A DNA stretch of 44,627 bases from JAFAZJ01 sp964437145. Its GTDB lineage: Bacteria; Pseudomonadota; Alphaproteobacteria; Reyranellales; Reyranellaceae. The DNA lies in contig CAYTFW010000026.1 of NCBI GenBank assembly GCA_964437145.1, positions 1 to 44,627 on the forward strand, given 5' to 3'. A program made the translations under genes and the position numbers. The notes under the pieces are model-generated. The model made no database searches. It had not been told where the DNA came from and saw nothing but the letters and a program-made list of their open reading frames with translations. Of the stretch, positions 7,792-16,275 are shown piece by piece (the stretch's first letter is position 1; each line of letters begins with the position of its first letter).

Positions 7792-8259
7792 ATGGAGTCC
7801 ACAGAGATACGCGACGCGACGCCCGACGATCGCGCCTTCATCGACAGCCTGTCGCCACGCCTCGCCGGTGTGCCGCATCCGCCGTGGCACGACGGCGCCG
7901 CCATGCGGGGCTTTCAGGACCGATTCATGGCCGCGACCCTCGACGACGCCGAGGATGGCGCGCGCACCCTGATCGCCTGCGCGGCCGATGGTCGTCGGCT
8001 GGGCTTCATCCACATGCGGCCGGGCAAGGACGGCGTGACCGACGAGCCCTGCGGGTACGTGTCGCTGCTGGCGCTCGTCCCTGAGGCGGAGGGCCGGGGC
8101 ATCGCCCATCGCCTGATGGAGGAGACCGAGGCCTGGGCGCGCGGTCGCGGCCACCGGCTGCTCAGCCTCGATGTCTTTGCCGACAACCGACATGCGGTCA
8201 ACTTCTATCATCGGCGCGGGTTCGTCACGGAAAGCCTGCGGCTGGTCAAGCCGCTTTGA
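7792..8259 (+). CDS. GNAT-family N-acetyltransferase
   Basis: This is a 155-residue single GNAT domain. It begins STEIRDATPDDRAFIDSL and carries the acetyl-CoA-binding segment LLALVPEAEGRGIAHRLMEE (motif A, with EGRGIA in the Q/RxxGxG/A position). The usual closing ADNRHAVNFYHRRGFV follows, and a tyrosine there often acts as general acid. The acceptor is unknown; the family modifies amino acids, peptides, amines and antibiotics. It is divergent from the D-aminoacylase-like gene, with a 123-base gap. No strong ribosome site is visible before the ATG. Confidence 0.9.
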   Translation: MESTEIRDATPDDRAFIDSLSPRLAGVPHPPWHDGAAMRGFQDRFMAATLDDAEDGARTLIACAADGRRLGFIHMRPGKDGVTDEPCGYVSLLALVPEAEGRGIAHRLMEETEAWARGRGHRLLSLDVFADNRHAVNFYHRRGFVTESLRLVKPL

Positions 8260-8425
8260 CCCAAGCAACCGTTCTGCCATGCGGTTCCGGTCGGGAAGCC
8301 CGGCGTAGAGCGGCCGGGTCGGGCCTGCATCAATGTTTTACACCGGCGAAACGAGTCGCCAGTATAGGGGTGTGGTTTTGGGCCCGTTAGGGAGAGGCCC
8401 AACAATTTCCAAGCGGGACCGAACG

Positions 8426-9295
8426 ATGAACGACGTAAGGTATAGCGCGCCGAGTAGCCTGGACGAGGCGTCGAAGGCCATGCTTGCCGCCGGCGGTGCC
8501 GGGCGCATCCTGGCCGGCGGCACGGATCTTCTGGTGCAGATGCGCTCGGGCATGCAGAAGCCCGGCGTGATCGTCGATATCAAGAAGATCGACGAGATGA
8601 TGAGCATCCAGGATCTGGGCGGCGGCTCGTTCCGGATCGGCGCGGCGGTCAGCGGCGCGGTCATCGGCGAGCACAAGGCGCTGAAGAAGGCGTGGCCCGG
8701 CGTGGTCGAGGCCATCAACCTGATTGGCTCGAAGCAGATCCAAGGCCGCGCCTCGGCCGGCGGCAATCTGTGCAACGCCTCGCCAGCGGCCGATAGCGGC
8801 CCGGCGCTGGTCGCCGCGGGCGCCATGCTCACCATCCATGGCCCCAACGCGCGGCGCGAGATCCCGGTCGAGAAGCTGCATAGCGGCCCCGGCCGCACCA
8901 CTCTGGCGCCGGGCGAGATCCTGGTCAGCTTCACCCTGCCGGCGCGGCCGAAGGGCTCGAGCGACGCCTACCTTCGCCTGATCCCGAGGACCGAGATGGA
9001 CATCGCGGTCGTCGGCGTCGGCGTCAACCTCACGATCGCCGGCGGCAAGTGCACCGCCGCGCGTGTCGGCCTGGGCGCCGTGGCGCCCACCGTGCTGCTG
9101 GTCGAGGACGCCGCCAAGGCGCTGATCGGCTCGTCGCTCGACGAGGCGGCGCTGGAGAAGGCGGCCGCCGCCTGCCGCGCGGCCTGCAAGCCGATCAACG
9201 ACAAGCGGGGCACCATCGAATACCGCACCAAGATCGCCGGCGTGCTGCTCAAGCGCAGCGCCGCGATCGCTATCGAGCGCGCGAAGGGGAATTGA
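8426..9295 (+). CDS. Molybdenum hydroxylase FAD subunit (CoxM-type)
   Basis: The 289-residue product is the middle, FAD-binding subunit of a xanthine-oxidase-family enzyme. Two FAD motifs are clear: AGGTDLL (from residue 30) and AGGNLCNASPAADS (111-124). The usual C-terminal CO_deh_flav domain ends with RSAAIAIERAKGN. It passes electrons from the 2Fe-2S subunit to an acceptor. ATG 8426 fits the family N-terminus better than the upstream ATG at 8333. The 166-base region upstream should hold the promoter. The 2Fe-2S subunit gene starts five bases downstream. Confidence 0.93.
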   Translation: MNDVRYSAPSSLDEASKAMLAAGGAGRILAGGTDLLVQMRSGMQKPGVIVDIKKIDEMMSIQDLGGGSFRIGAAVSGAVIGEHKALKKAWPGVVEAINLIGSKQIQGRASAGGNLCNASPAADSGPALVAAGAMLTIHGPNARREIPVEKLHSGPGRTTLAPGEILVSFTLPARPKGSSDAYLRLIPRTEMDIAVVGVGVNLTIAGGKCTAARVGLGAVAPTVLLVEDAAKALIGSSLDEAALEKAAAACRAACKPINDKRGTIEYRTKIAGVLLKRSAAIAIERAKGN

Positions 9296-9300
9296 GCACC

Positions 9301-9783
9301 ATGGCCAAGATGCACATCACCACCACGATCAACGGGGAGCCGACCGAGTTCCTCTGTGATCCCTCGCAGTCGATGCTCGACGTCCTGCGCGACAATCTCG
9401 GGCTGACCGGCAGCAAGGAAGGCTGCGGCTCGGGTGACTGTGGCGCCTGCTCGATCACGCTCGACGGCCGCCTGGTCTGCTCCTGCCTGATGCTGGCGCC
9501 GGAGGCCGAGGGCAAGAAGATCGAGACGGTCGAGGGCATCGCCAAGGGCGATCAGCTGCATCCGCTGCAGAAGAAGTTCGTCGAGTTCGCCGCCCTGCAG
9601 TGCGGCATCTGCACGCCGGGCTTCCTGGTCGCCTCGAAGGCGCTGCTGGAGAAGAACCCCAATCCGACGGAGACCGAGGTGCGCTTCTGGCTCGCCGGCA
9701 ATCTCTGTCGCTGCACCGGTTACGACAAGATCATCCGCGCGGTCATGGAAGTGGCCGCCGACATGAGAGGAGCCGCACGATGA
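9301..9783 (+). CDS. Molybdenum hydroxylase 2Fe-2S subunit (CoxS-type)
   Basis: This 160-residue subunit carries two [2Fe-2S] clusters. The plant-ferredoxin-type site is C42, C47, C50 and C62 (CGSGDCGAC to C62). The second, helical site is C101, C104, C136 and C138 (CGICTPGF and CRCTGY). All eight ligands are present, so it should be functional. It relays electrons from the molybdenum site to FAD. The gene lies between the FAD and Mo subunits and overlaps the latter in an ATGA junction, so the three are translated together. Confidence 0.95.
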   Translation: MAKMHITTTINGEPTEFLCDPSQSMLDVLRDNLGLTGSKEGCGSGDCGACSITLDGRLVCSCLMLAPEAEGKKIETVEGIAKGDQLHPLQKKFVEFAALQCGICTPGFLVASKALLEKNPNPTETEVRFWLAGNLCRCTGYDKIIRAVMEVAADMRGAAR

Positions 9784-12059
9784 GCACCGGTAAATACAAG
9801 TGGATCGGCACTCGCGTCGATCGTCCCGACGGCGCCGACAAGGTGACCGGCCGCGCCCGCTTCGGCGCCGACTTCAACATGCCGGGCCAGCTGATCGGCC
9901 GTGTGCTGCGTAGCCCGCACGCCCACGCCCGGATCAAGTCGGTCGACATCTCGGCGGCCGAGAAGCTGCCGGGCGTCAAGGCGGTGGTGACCGCCAAGGA
10001 CCTGCCCGAGCAACCCAACGTCATCGTGCCGGCGGGCGAGATGCAGGTGAACCTGCGCGACATCACCCGCAACATCCTGGCGCGCGAGAAGGTGCTGTTC
10101 GAAGGCCATCCGATCGCCGCCGTCGCCGCGACCACCGACGCCATCGCCAAGCAGGCGGTCGAGCTGATCAAGGTCGAGTACGAGATCCTGCCGCACGTCA
10201 TCGACGTCGCCGAGGCGATGAAGCCCGACGCGCCGGTGCTGCATGACCACCTGATCACCGAAGGCGTGAAGCCGGCGCCGACCAAGGCGTCGAACATCGC
10301 CAAGCGCATGGACAACAACAAGGGCGACATCGAGGCCGGCTGGAAGCAGGCCGAGGTCGTCATCGAGCGCGAGTACACGACCCAGGCCGTGCACCAGGGC
10401 TACATCGAGCCGCACGCGACGCTCGCCAGCGCCGCCGAGGACGGCCAGGTGCAGCTGTGGTCGACCACGCAGGGTCACTTCCAGGTGCGCGGCTTCGTCA
10501 GCCGCCTGCTGGGCATCGAGACCTCGCAGATCCGCGTCACGCCCAGCGAGATCGGCGGCGGCTTCGGCGGCAAGACGGTGGTCTACCTCGAGCCGATCGC
10601 CGTGCGCCTGTCACAGAAGTCGGGCAAGCCGGTGAAGATGGTGATGACCCGCGAAGAGGTGTTCCGCGCCTCCGGGCCGGCGCCGGGCGGCACCGTGCGC
10701 GTCAAGCTCGGCGCCAAGAAGGACGGCACCATCGTCGCGGCCGAGTGCGAGATCGCGCTGCAGGCCGGCGCCTTCCCGGGCTCGCCGCTCGGGCCGGCGT
10801 GCTGGACCAGCTTCGCCTGCTACGACATCCCCAACATCAAGGTCATCGGCTTCGACGTGGTGAGCAACCGGCCCAAGGTCGCCGCTTACCGCGCCCCGGG
10901 CGCGCCGATCTCGGCTTGGGGCGTCGAGTCGACGCTCGACGTGCTGGCGCTCGAGCTGGGCATGGATCCTATCGACCTGCGTCTGAAGAACGCGGCGAAG
11001 AAGGGCACCAAGACCAGCTACGGCCCGACCTTCGACACCATCGGCTTCGTCGAGACGCTCGAGGCGGTGAAGAAGTCGGCGCACTACAAGACGCCGCCCA
11101 AGCCGGGCTATGCGCGCGGCGTGGCGGCCGGCTTCTGGTTCAACGTCGGTGCGGACTCCAGCGCCGCCTCGCACGTCGCCGAGGACGGCACGGTCACGGT
11201 GATCTCGGGCAACCCCGATATCGGTGGCTCGCGCGCCTCGCTCGCCTTGATGGCGGCCGAGGAGTTGGGCGTCGACTACAGCAAGGTGCGCCCGATCATC
11301 GCCGATACCTCGTCGATCGGCTTCAACTTCGTCACCGGCGGCAGCCGCGTCACCTTCGCCACGGGTCTCGCCGTGGTGAACTCGGTGCGCGACATGATCC
11401 GCGAGCTGAAGGTGCGCGCCGCCAAGACCTGGGGCGTCGATCCCGACGCGGTGATCTGGGAGGACGGCGTCGCCAAGCCCGCCGGCTCCAACGTCGGCGA
11501 GTTCGAGCCGCTGACCCTGTCGCAGCTCGCGGCGACCGCGGGCAAGACCGGCGGCCCGATCAACGGCCATGCGCAGCTCAACGCGCAGGGCGCGGGTCCG
11601 GGCTTCGGCGTGCACGTCGTCGATCTGAAGGTCGATCGCGACACCGGCTGCGTGCACATCGACCGCTACACCGCGGCGCAGGACGTCGGCACGGCGATCC
11701 ATCCGAGCTACGTCGAAGGCCAGATCCAGGGCGGCGCCGTGCAGGGCATCGGCTGGGCGCTGAACGAGGAGTACATCTACAATGCCAAGGGCCGCCTCGA
11801 TAACGCGGGCTTCCTCGACTACCGCATGCCGGTGGCCTCGGACCTGCCGATGATCGACGCGCTCGTGGTCGAGGTGCCCAACCCGCACCACCCCTACGGC
11901 GTGCGCGGCGTGGGCGAGGTGCCGATCGTTCCGCCGCTCGCCGCCGTCGGCAACGCGGTGGCGCGCTCGATCAATATCCGCATGACCGACCTGCCGCTGT
12001 CGCCGCCGCGCCTGTCGGCGGCGATCGACGCCGCCACGCCGAAGATGGCGGCGGAGTAA
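9780..12059 (+). CDS. Molybdenum hydroxylase large subunit (xanthine dehydrogenase family, not a CO dehydrogenase)
   Basis: This 759-residue catalytic subunit binds molybdopterin cytosine or guanine dinucleotide. It has an N-terminal Ald_Xan_dh_C-type domain (DKVTGRARFGADF, GRVLRSPHAHA), GGGFGGK near residue 259 and GVRGVGEVPIVPP near residue 711, the last with the expected catalytic glutamate. The active-site loop reads AAYRAPGAP near residue 369. Form I CO dehydrogenase has AYRCSFR there and the form II group AYRGAGR, so oxidation of CO is unlikely. Aldehyde, purine, N-heterocycle or aromatic-CoA substrates remain open. No cofactor-insertion chaperone gene is adjacent. Confidence 0.92.
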   Translation: MSTGKYKWIGTRVDRPDGADKVTGRARFGADFNMPGQLIGRVLRSPHAHARIKSVDISAAEKLPGVKAVVTAKDLPEQPNVIVPAGEMQVNLRDITRNILAREKVLFEGHPIAAVAATTDAIAKQAVELIKVEYEILPHVIDVAEAMKPDAPVLHDHLITEGVKPAPTKASNIAKRMDNNKGDIEAGWKQAEVVIEREYTTQAVHQGYIEPHATLASAAEDGQVQLWSTTQGHFQVRGFVSRLLGIETSQIRVTPSEIGGGFGGKTVVYLEPIAVRLSQKSGKPVKMVMTREEVFRASGPAPGGTVRVKLGAKKDGTIVAAECEIALQAGAFPGSPLGPACWTSFACYDIPNIKVIGFDVVSNRPKVAAYRAPGAPISAWGVESTLDVLALELGMDPIDLRLKNAAKKGTKTSYGPTFDTIGFVETLEAVKKSAHYKTPPKPGYARGVAAGFWFNVGADSSAASHVAEDGTVTVISGNPDIGGSRASLALMAAEELGVDYSKVRPIIADTSSIGFNFVTGGSRVTFATGLAVVNSVRDMIRELKVRAAKTWGVDPDAVIWEDGVAKPAGSNVGEFEPLTLSQLAATAGKTGGPINGHAQLNAQGAGPGFGVHVVDLKVDRDTGCVHIDRYTAAQDVGTAIHPSYVEGQIQGGAVQGIGWALNEEYIYNAKGRLDNAGFLDYRMPVASDLPMIDALVVEVPNPHHPYGVRGVGEVPIVPPLAAVGNAVARSINIRMTDLPLSPPRLSAAIDAATPKMAAE

Positions 12060-12074
12060 TCGCGCTACTCTCAA

Positions 12075-12109
12075 AGAAGCCGCCCCACCTCACGGTGGGG
12101 CGGTTTTTT
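12075..12109 (+). terminator. Intrinsic terminator after the molybdenum hydroxylase operon
   Basis: A perfect 10-bp stem (12080-12089 with 12094-12103, CCGCCCCACC and GGTGGGGCGG) around a four-base loop is followed directly by six T residues. It lies 16-50 bases after the large-subunit stop and is a textbook rho-independent terminator. Confidence 0.95.
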
Positions 12110-12114
12110 CATGC

Positions 12115-12217
12115 CGTCATCCTGAGCGCAGCGAAGGATCTCGCGGTATCGCGGCCACGCGGCGCCGCAATGTATATTCGCACCACCGCGAGGTCCTTCG
12201 CTCACGCTCAGGACGAC
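12115..12217. repeat. CGTCATCCTGAGCG-type paired inverted repeat
   Basis: Arms 12115-12147 and 12185-12217 are near reverse complements (CGTCATCCTGAGCG, GCGAAGGA, CTCGCGGT), differing at a few bases. The right arm ends five bases before the next gene, and its AGGA (12210-12213) lies at the right distance to act as that gene's ribosome site. Confidence 0.85.
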
Positions 12218-12222
12218 ATCGC

Positions 12223-12780
12223 ATGCGTATGCTCCTCTTTCTGCTCCTCAGCTTGCTGGCCGCGACGCCCGCGACCGCCAACGAGGCCGCCGCCTGGGCG
12301 GCGCTGCGCACGGGCAACGCCATCGCCCTGATGCGCCACGCCGATGCGCCCGGCGGCTTCGGCGATCCCCAGGGCTTTCGCATCGACAACTGCGCCACCC
12401 AACGCAACCTCAGCGCGGGCGGCCGCGCCGAGGCTGCTCGGGTCGGCGCCGCGTTCCGCGAACGCGGTATCAGGCCCGCGCGCATCGTGAGCTCGCCGTG
12501 GTGCCGCTGCGTCGACACCGCCAGGCTGATGGATGTCGGTCCGATCGACATCGACAACACCTTCGGCAACCCGGTGGTCTGGACCGACCGCCGCGACGCG
12601 CTGGCGAGTGGCGGCCGTGCCGTGATCCGCGCCTGGAAGGGACCGGGCATGCTTCTGGTGGTGACCCATGGCGCTCTCATCGCCCAGCTCACCGGCTATA
12701 ATCCGGCGTCGGGCGAGATCGTCGTCGTCGACAACGCGCTCAGGGAGATCGGCCGAATTCCGGTGCCGGCCTCTCGCTGA
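12223..12780 (+). CDS. Secreted histidine phosphatase family protein
   Basis: The 185-residue product has a signal peptide (MRMLLFLLLSLLAATPATA, likely cut after ATA), so it should act in the periplasm. The phosphoglycerate-mutase-like catalytic motif is LMRHADAPG with R38 and H39, so the usual RHG reads RHA. SSPWCRCVDTA and the second histidine H149 (VVTHGAL) complete the active site. Similar secreted proteins are broad phosphatases. The only visible ribosome site is AGGA in the flanking repeat. ATG 12229 is an alternative start. It is separated from the upstream operon by a terminator. Confidence 0.88.
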   Translation: MRMLLFLLLSLLAATPATANEAAAWAALRTGNAIALMRHADAPGGFGDPQGFRIDNCATQRNLSAGGRAEAARVGAAFRERGIRPARIVSSPWCRCVDTARLMDVGPIDIDNTFGNPVVWTDRRDALASGGRAVIRAWKGPGMLLVVTHGALIAQLTGYNPASGEIVVVDNALREIGRIPVPASR

Positions 12781-12797
12781 ACTGGGGATCCGTCACT

Positions 12798-13760
12798 GTG
12801 AGCACCAATCGCGCCCGCGTTCTGCTGTGGACTGATAGCACAGCAGCCTATCTCGACGCCGTGAAGGCCGCGGGCCTCGCTGATCGCGTCGCCATCGACA
12901 CGCTGTCGCGCAAGGACAAGCCGTCGGCCGACCAGCTCGCCGCGACCGAGGCGATGATGGCTCCCGCCGTGCCAGCCGGCCTGCTGCCAAGCATGCCCAA
13001 GCTGCGCTGGGTGCAGGCGATGAGTGCCGGCGTCGAGGGATGGCTGGCGCTGCCCGATCTGCCGACGAGCCTCACGCTCACCTGCGCGCGCGGCACGCAC
13101 ACGGAGTCGATGCCCGAGAACATCATCGGCGCGCTGTTCCATATCGCCAAGCCTTACGCCGTCGCGGTGGCGAACCAGAAGAGCGCGAAATGGGTGCACA
13201 CCGTCGCGCAGCCGTTGACCGGCAAGACCTTGGGCATTCTTGGCCTGGGCGCGATCGGTGCCGAAGTGGCGCGCATCGCGGCGGCGCTGGGCATGCGGGT
13301 GATCGGTACCAAGCGCACGCCTGAAGCCGTCGCCAACGTCGCCGAGGTGCTGCCGCCGGCGCGCACCGATGAGGTGCTGGCGCGATCCGACTTCGTCCTG
13401 TTGCTGCTGCCGGCGACGCCGGCGACCGACAACTTCATGGATGCCGGTTGCTTCGCCAGGATGAAGTCCTCGGCGTGGCTGCTGAATTTCGGCCGTGGCC
13501 ACACCATCAAGGACGCCGACCTGATCGCGGCCGTGAAGAACAAGACCATCGCCGGCGCGCTGCTCGACGTCTTCCGGCAGGAGCCGCTGCCAGCGAGCGA
13601 TCCGCTATGGACTACCGAGGGCATTATCGTGCTGCCGCATATCGGCGGCCCGCACCCACAGCGCGATCGCTTCGTCGCCAAGCTCTTTGTCGACAATCTC
13701 GGCCGCTTCCTCGACGGCAGGCCGCTGAAGGAAGTCGTCGATCGCGTGGCGGGGTACTGA
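12798..13760 (+). CDS. D-2-hydroxyacid dehydrogenase
   Basis: This 320-residue NAD(P)-dependent enzyme has the nucleotide motif ILGLGAIGAEVA (GLGAIG 149-154). The catalytic set is R233 (LLNFGRG), E262 (RQEPLP) and H281 (LPHIGG). Such enzymes interconvert 2-oxo acids and D-2-hydroxy acids. The basic residue TKR after the second strand suggests NADP(H) over NAD(H), which is an inference. The gene begins 18 bases after the phosphatase and ends one base before the flavin monooxygenase start. It therefore probably belongs to a transcript that continues through the next genes. Confidence 0.9.
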   Translation: MSTNRARVLLWTDSTAAYLDAVKAAGLADRVAIDTLSRKDKPSADQLAATEAMMAPAVPAGLLPSMPKLRWVQAMSAGVEGWLALPDLPTSLTLTCARGTHTESMPENIIGALFHIAKPYAVAVANQKSAKWVHTVAQPLTGKTLGILGLGAIGAEVARIAAALGMRVIGTKRTPEAVANVAEVLPPARTDEVLARSDFVLLLLPATPATDNFMDAGCFARMKSSAWLLNFGRGHTIKDADLIAAVKNKTIAGALLDVFRQEPLPASDPLWTTEGIIVLPHIGGPHPQRDRFVAKLFVDNLGRFLDGRPLKEVVDRVAGY

Positions 13761-13761
13761 G

Positions 13762-15528
13762 ATGGACGGGCTTGCTCTCTCGCCCGACGTCACACGGCAG
13801 ATCGCCAAGGATTGGCTGGGCGCCTTCGCCACTGCGCTGCACGTCGGCGATGTGAACGCCGTCACCGCGCAGTTCCAGCCCGACGGTCATTGGCGCGATG
13901 TGCTGGCCTTCACCTGGCGCATCGGGACGGCGAGCGGCCGCGCGGCGATCGGCGCGATGCTGCGCACAAATCTCACGCGGACGCGACCGACCGGCCTGCA
14001 CCTGCCCGACGGCCGTTCGCCGCCGCGCCGCGTGCGCCGCGCCGGCGTCGAGTGCATCGAGACCATCTTCAGCTTCCAGACCGCGTCCGGCCGCGCCGAC
14101 GCGGTGGCGCGGCTCGCGCCCGACAGCGACGGCGTGTGGCGGTGCTGGACCCTGGTGACGACCTTGGAAGAGCTGCGCGGCTTTCCCGAGATCGCACCGC
14201 AGGACGTCGACGACGCCGAGCGCTACTCCCGCGACTTCGGCGGCGAGAACTGGCTCGACCAGCGCAAGCGCGCCGTCGCCTATGACGATCGCGATCCGGT
14301 GACCTTGGTGGTCGGCGGCGGCCAGGCCGGCCTCGACGTCGCCGCGCGGCTCAACCAGCTCGGCATCGACACGCTGATCGTCGACAAGCATCCGCGTGTC
14401 GGCGACAACTGGCGCCTGCGCTATCACGCGTTGACCCTGCACAACGAAGTGCATGTCAACCACATGCCATACATGCCGTTCCCGCCGACCTGGCCGGTGT
14501 TCATCCCCAAGGACAAGCTGGCGAACTGGTTCGAGGCTTATGTCGACGCGCTGGAGCTGAACTACTGGACCAGCACAGAGCTGGTCGGCGGCCGTTACGA
14601 CGACAACGCCGGGCACTGGGTCATCCAGCTCAAGCGGGACGGCAAGGAGCGCGTCGTGCGGCCGCGCCATGTCGTGTTCGCCACCGGCGCCAGCGGTATC
14701 CCGATCAAGCCCGATACGCCCGGCCTCGACTCGTTCAAGGGCAAGGTCATGCATTCCGGCGCCTACACCGAAGGCGGCGCGTGGAAGGGCCGCCCGGTCG
14801 TCGTGCTGGGTACCGGCAATAGCGGCCACGACGTGGCGCAGGATCTCTGTGCCAGCGGCGCCCACGTCACCATGGTGCAGCGCAGCCCAACCTATGTCGT
14901 CAGCCTGAAGGAAGCGCAGAAGGTCTACGCCATCTACAATGAGGGCATCCCGTTCGATGATTGCGACCTGATCGCGACGGCGATGCCCTATCCGGTGCTG
15001 CGCCAGGCCTACCAGCTCTCGACCGCCGAGATGCGCGAGAACGATCGCGACATGCTCGCCGGCCTGCGCGCGCGCGGCTTCAAGCTGACCTTCGGCGAGG
15101 ACGATACCGGCTTCCAGATGATGTATCTGCGCCGCGGCGGCGGGTACTACTTCAACGTCGGCTGCTCCGACATGATCATCGATGGCCGCATCAAGCTGGT
15201 GCAGCACGACGACGTCGAGCGCTTCGTGCCTGAGGGGCTGAAGCTCAAGGACGGCACGGTGCTGCCGGCTGAGCTCGTGGTCGCCGCCACCGGCTATCGC
15301 AATCAGCAGGACATGGTGCGGGTGTTCCTCGGCGACGCCGTCGCTGATCGCATCGGCCCGGTCTGGGGCTTCGACGCCGGTGGCGAGCTGCGCAACATGT
15401 GGGGCCGCACCAAGCAGCCCGGCCTGTGGTTCACCGCCGGCAGCCTGGCGCAATGCCGCATCTACTCGCGCTACCTCGCGATCCAGATCAAGGCGACGGA
15501 GGAAGGTCTCCTTCCGACGTCGTCCTGA
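13762..15528 (+). CDS. NTF2-like domain fused to a flavin-containing monooxygenase
   Basis: The 588-residue protein joins two parts. Residues 1 to about 150 look like a SnoaL/NTF2-type domain (GAFATALHVGDVNAVTAQF, GHWRDVLAFTW). Residues 175-585 form a class B flavin monooxygenase. The FAD motif is GGGQAG (185-190) and the NADPH motif GTGNSG (350-355). Between them lies the FMO signature FKGKVMHSGAY (from 325). VVAATGY follows near the end. Substrates could be ketones (Baeyer-Villiger), amines or sulfides. Its stop codon lies inside a repeat arm, so the last residues (LLPTSS) come partly from repeat sequence. Confidence 0.9.
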   Translation: MDGLALSPDVTRQIAKDWLGAFATALHVGDVNAVTAQFQPDGHWRDVLAFTWRIGTASGRAAIGAMLRTNLTRTRPTGLHLPDGRSPPRRVRRAGVECIETIFSFQTASGRADAVARLAPDSDGVWRCWTLVTTLEELRGFPEIAPQDVDDAERYSRDFGGENWLDQRKRAVAYDDRDPVTLVVGGGQAGLDVAARLNQLGIDTLIVDKHPRVGDNWRLRYHALTLHNEVHVNHMPYMPFPPTWPVFIPKDKLANWFEAYVDALELNYWTSTELVGGRYDDNAGHWVIQLKRDGKERVVRPRHVVFATGASGIPIKPDTPGLDSFKGKVMHSGAYTEGGAWKGRPVVVLGTGNSGHDVAQDLCASGAHVTMVQRSPTYVVSLKEAQKVYAIYNEGIPFDDCDLIATAMPYPVLRQAYQLSTAEMRENDRDMLAGLRARGFKLTFGEDDTGFQMMYLRRGGGYYFNVGCSDMIIDGRIKLVQHDDVERFVPEGLKLKDGTVLPAELVVAATGYRNQQDMVRVFLGDAVADRIGPVWGFDAGGELRNMWGRTKQPGLWFTAGSLAQCRIYSRYLAIQIKATEEGLLPTSS

Positions 15529-15615
15529 GCGAAGCGAAGGACCTTCTCTCGGCGCCGGCGTCGGTGCGGTTGGACGAAGGCCCTTCGACTGCGCTTCGCT
15601 TCGCTCAGGGCGACG
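15519..15615. repeat. CGTCGTCCTGAGCG-type paired inverted repeat
   Basis: The left arm starts at 15519 (CGTCGTCCTGAGCGAAGCG, GAAGGACC) and the right arm ends at 15615 (AGGCCCTTCG to GCTCAGGGCGACG). The TGA of the upstream monooxygenase (15526-15528) is the TGA in CCTGAGCG. Same family as 12115-12217, 18032-18112 and 30704-30820. Confidence 0.8.
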
Positions 15616-15662
15616 GGTTGGGTGTAGGATTTCGCGCGCAGTTCAAACGGGAGGAAACAACC

Positions 15663-16265
15663 ATGGCCGATCCCATCGTCTTCTCCGGCAATGTCGACTG
15701 GTCGGGCGAGAATCCCGGCATCTCGCTCAAGGAAAAGCCCGACGGTCCGTTCGTCGCGCTGGCGAGCTTCTTCCGCGTCGTGCTCTCGCCGCACGGCCAG
15801 GGCCACGCGCTGGTGCTGCTGCAATCGCCGCAGGACGCCAACGCGGCGGGCAATGTCTGCTATCACGACAACGAGAAGCTGGCGCGCTACCTGATCGCCG
15901 GCTTCGTTTCGAACTTCGGCGCCTGGAAAGGTCTGCCCGGCCTCGCCGGCATCAAGTACCAGAGAGCCGACAGCTTCACATCGTCGGGCGATCCGCTCTC
16001 CAGCTACAGCGAGACGGTGAAGGCGGGCGCAACGACCGTGGTGCTGAACTGGAGTGGGCTGGGCAAGCCGTTCTGCTTCGCCCTGCCGCCCGACAAGTCG
16101 GCCACCGGCAAGCATCACATGCCGAGCCTGTTCGTCGGCTGCGAGGACGCCACCATCACGATCGACGGCCGCAAGCTTCCGGGCAAGCCGGTGCCGCGCG
16201 AGGTCGCGGGCCACACGATCAGCACGGCGATGCTGGCCTTCTCCGAGACCTGGATCTCGGTCTGA
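15663..16265 (+). CDS. Conserved-looking protein of unknown function
   Basis: I do not recognise this 200-residue protein. It has no signal peptide or membrane segment. It looks globular and rich in beta strands: SGNVDWSGENPGISLKEKPD, FVALASFFRVVLSPHGQGHALVLLQSP, TVVLNWSGLGKPFCFALPPD, LFVGCEDATITIDGRKLPG. The repeated strand-turn pattern would suit a beta sandwich or lipocalin-like fold. GGGAGGA lies nine bases before the ATG, which together with normal codon use supports a real gene. It sits between a flavin monooxygenase and a dienelactone-hydrolase-like gene (10-base gap), so it may bind or process an intermediate of the same pathway. Confidence 0.8.
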   Translation: MADPIVFSGNVDWSGENPGISLKEKPDGPFVALASFFRVVLSPHGQGHALVLLQSPQDANAAGNVCYHDNEKLARYLIAGFVSNFGAWKGLPGLAGIKYQRADSFTSSGDPLSSYSETVKAGATTVVLNWSGLGKPFCFALPPDKSATGKHHMPSLFVGCEDATITIDGRKLPGKPVPREVAGHTISTAMLAFSETWISV

Positions 16266-16275
16266 GGGCACGGCC

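Noticed and set aside
8337..8368. Sigma-70 promoter (TTTACA and TATAGG) upstream of the molybdenum hydroxylase
   Set aside because: The spacing is about 20 bases, longer than the usual 16-18, and the -10 match is weak. A promoter is expected here, but this pair is not convincing.
9780..12059. Calling the large subunit a carbon monoxide dehydrogenase (coxL)
   Set aside because: The active-site loop is AAYRAPGAP, not AYRCSFR, so CO oxidation is not supported. I kept only the general molybdenum hydroxylase call.
13624..15453. 609-codon minus-strand frame opposite the flavin monooxygenase
   Set aside because: The plus-strand gene has complete FAD and NADPH motifs and correct spacing. The antisense frame is low in hydrophobic pattern and rich in repeated Asp-His-Gly-Ala, typical of GC skew.
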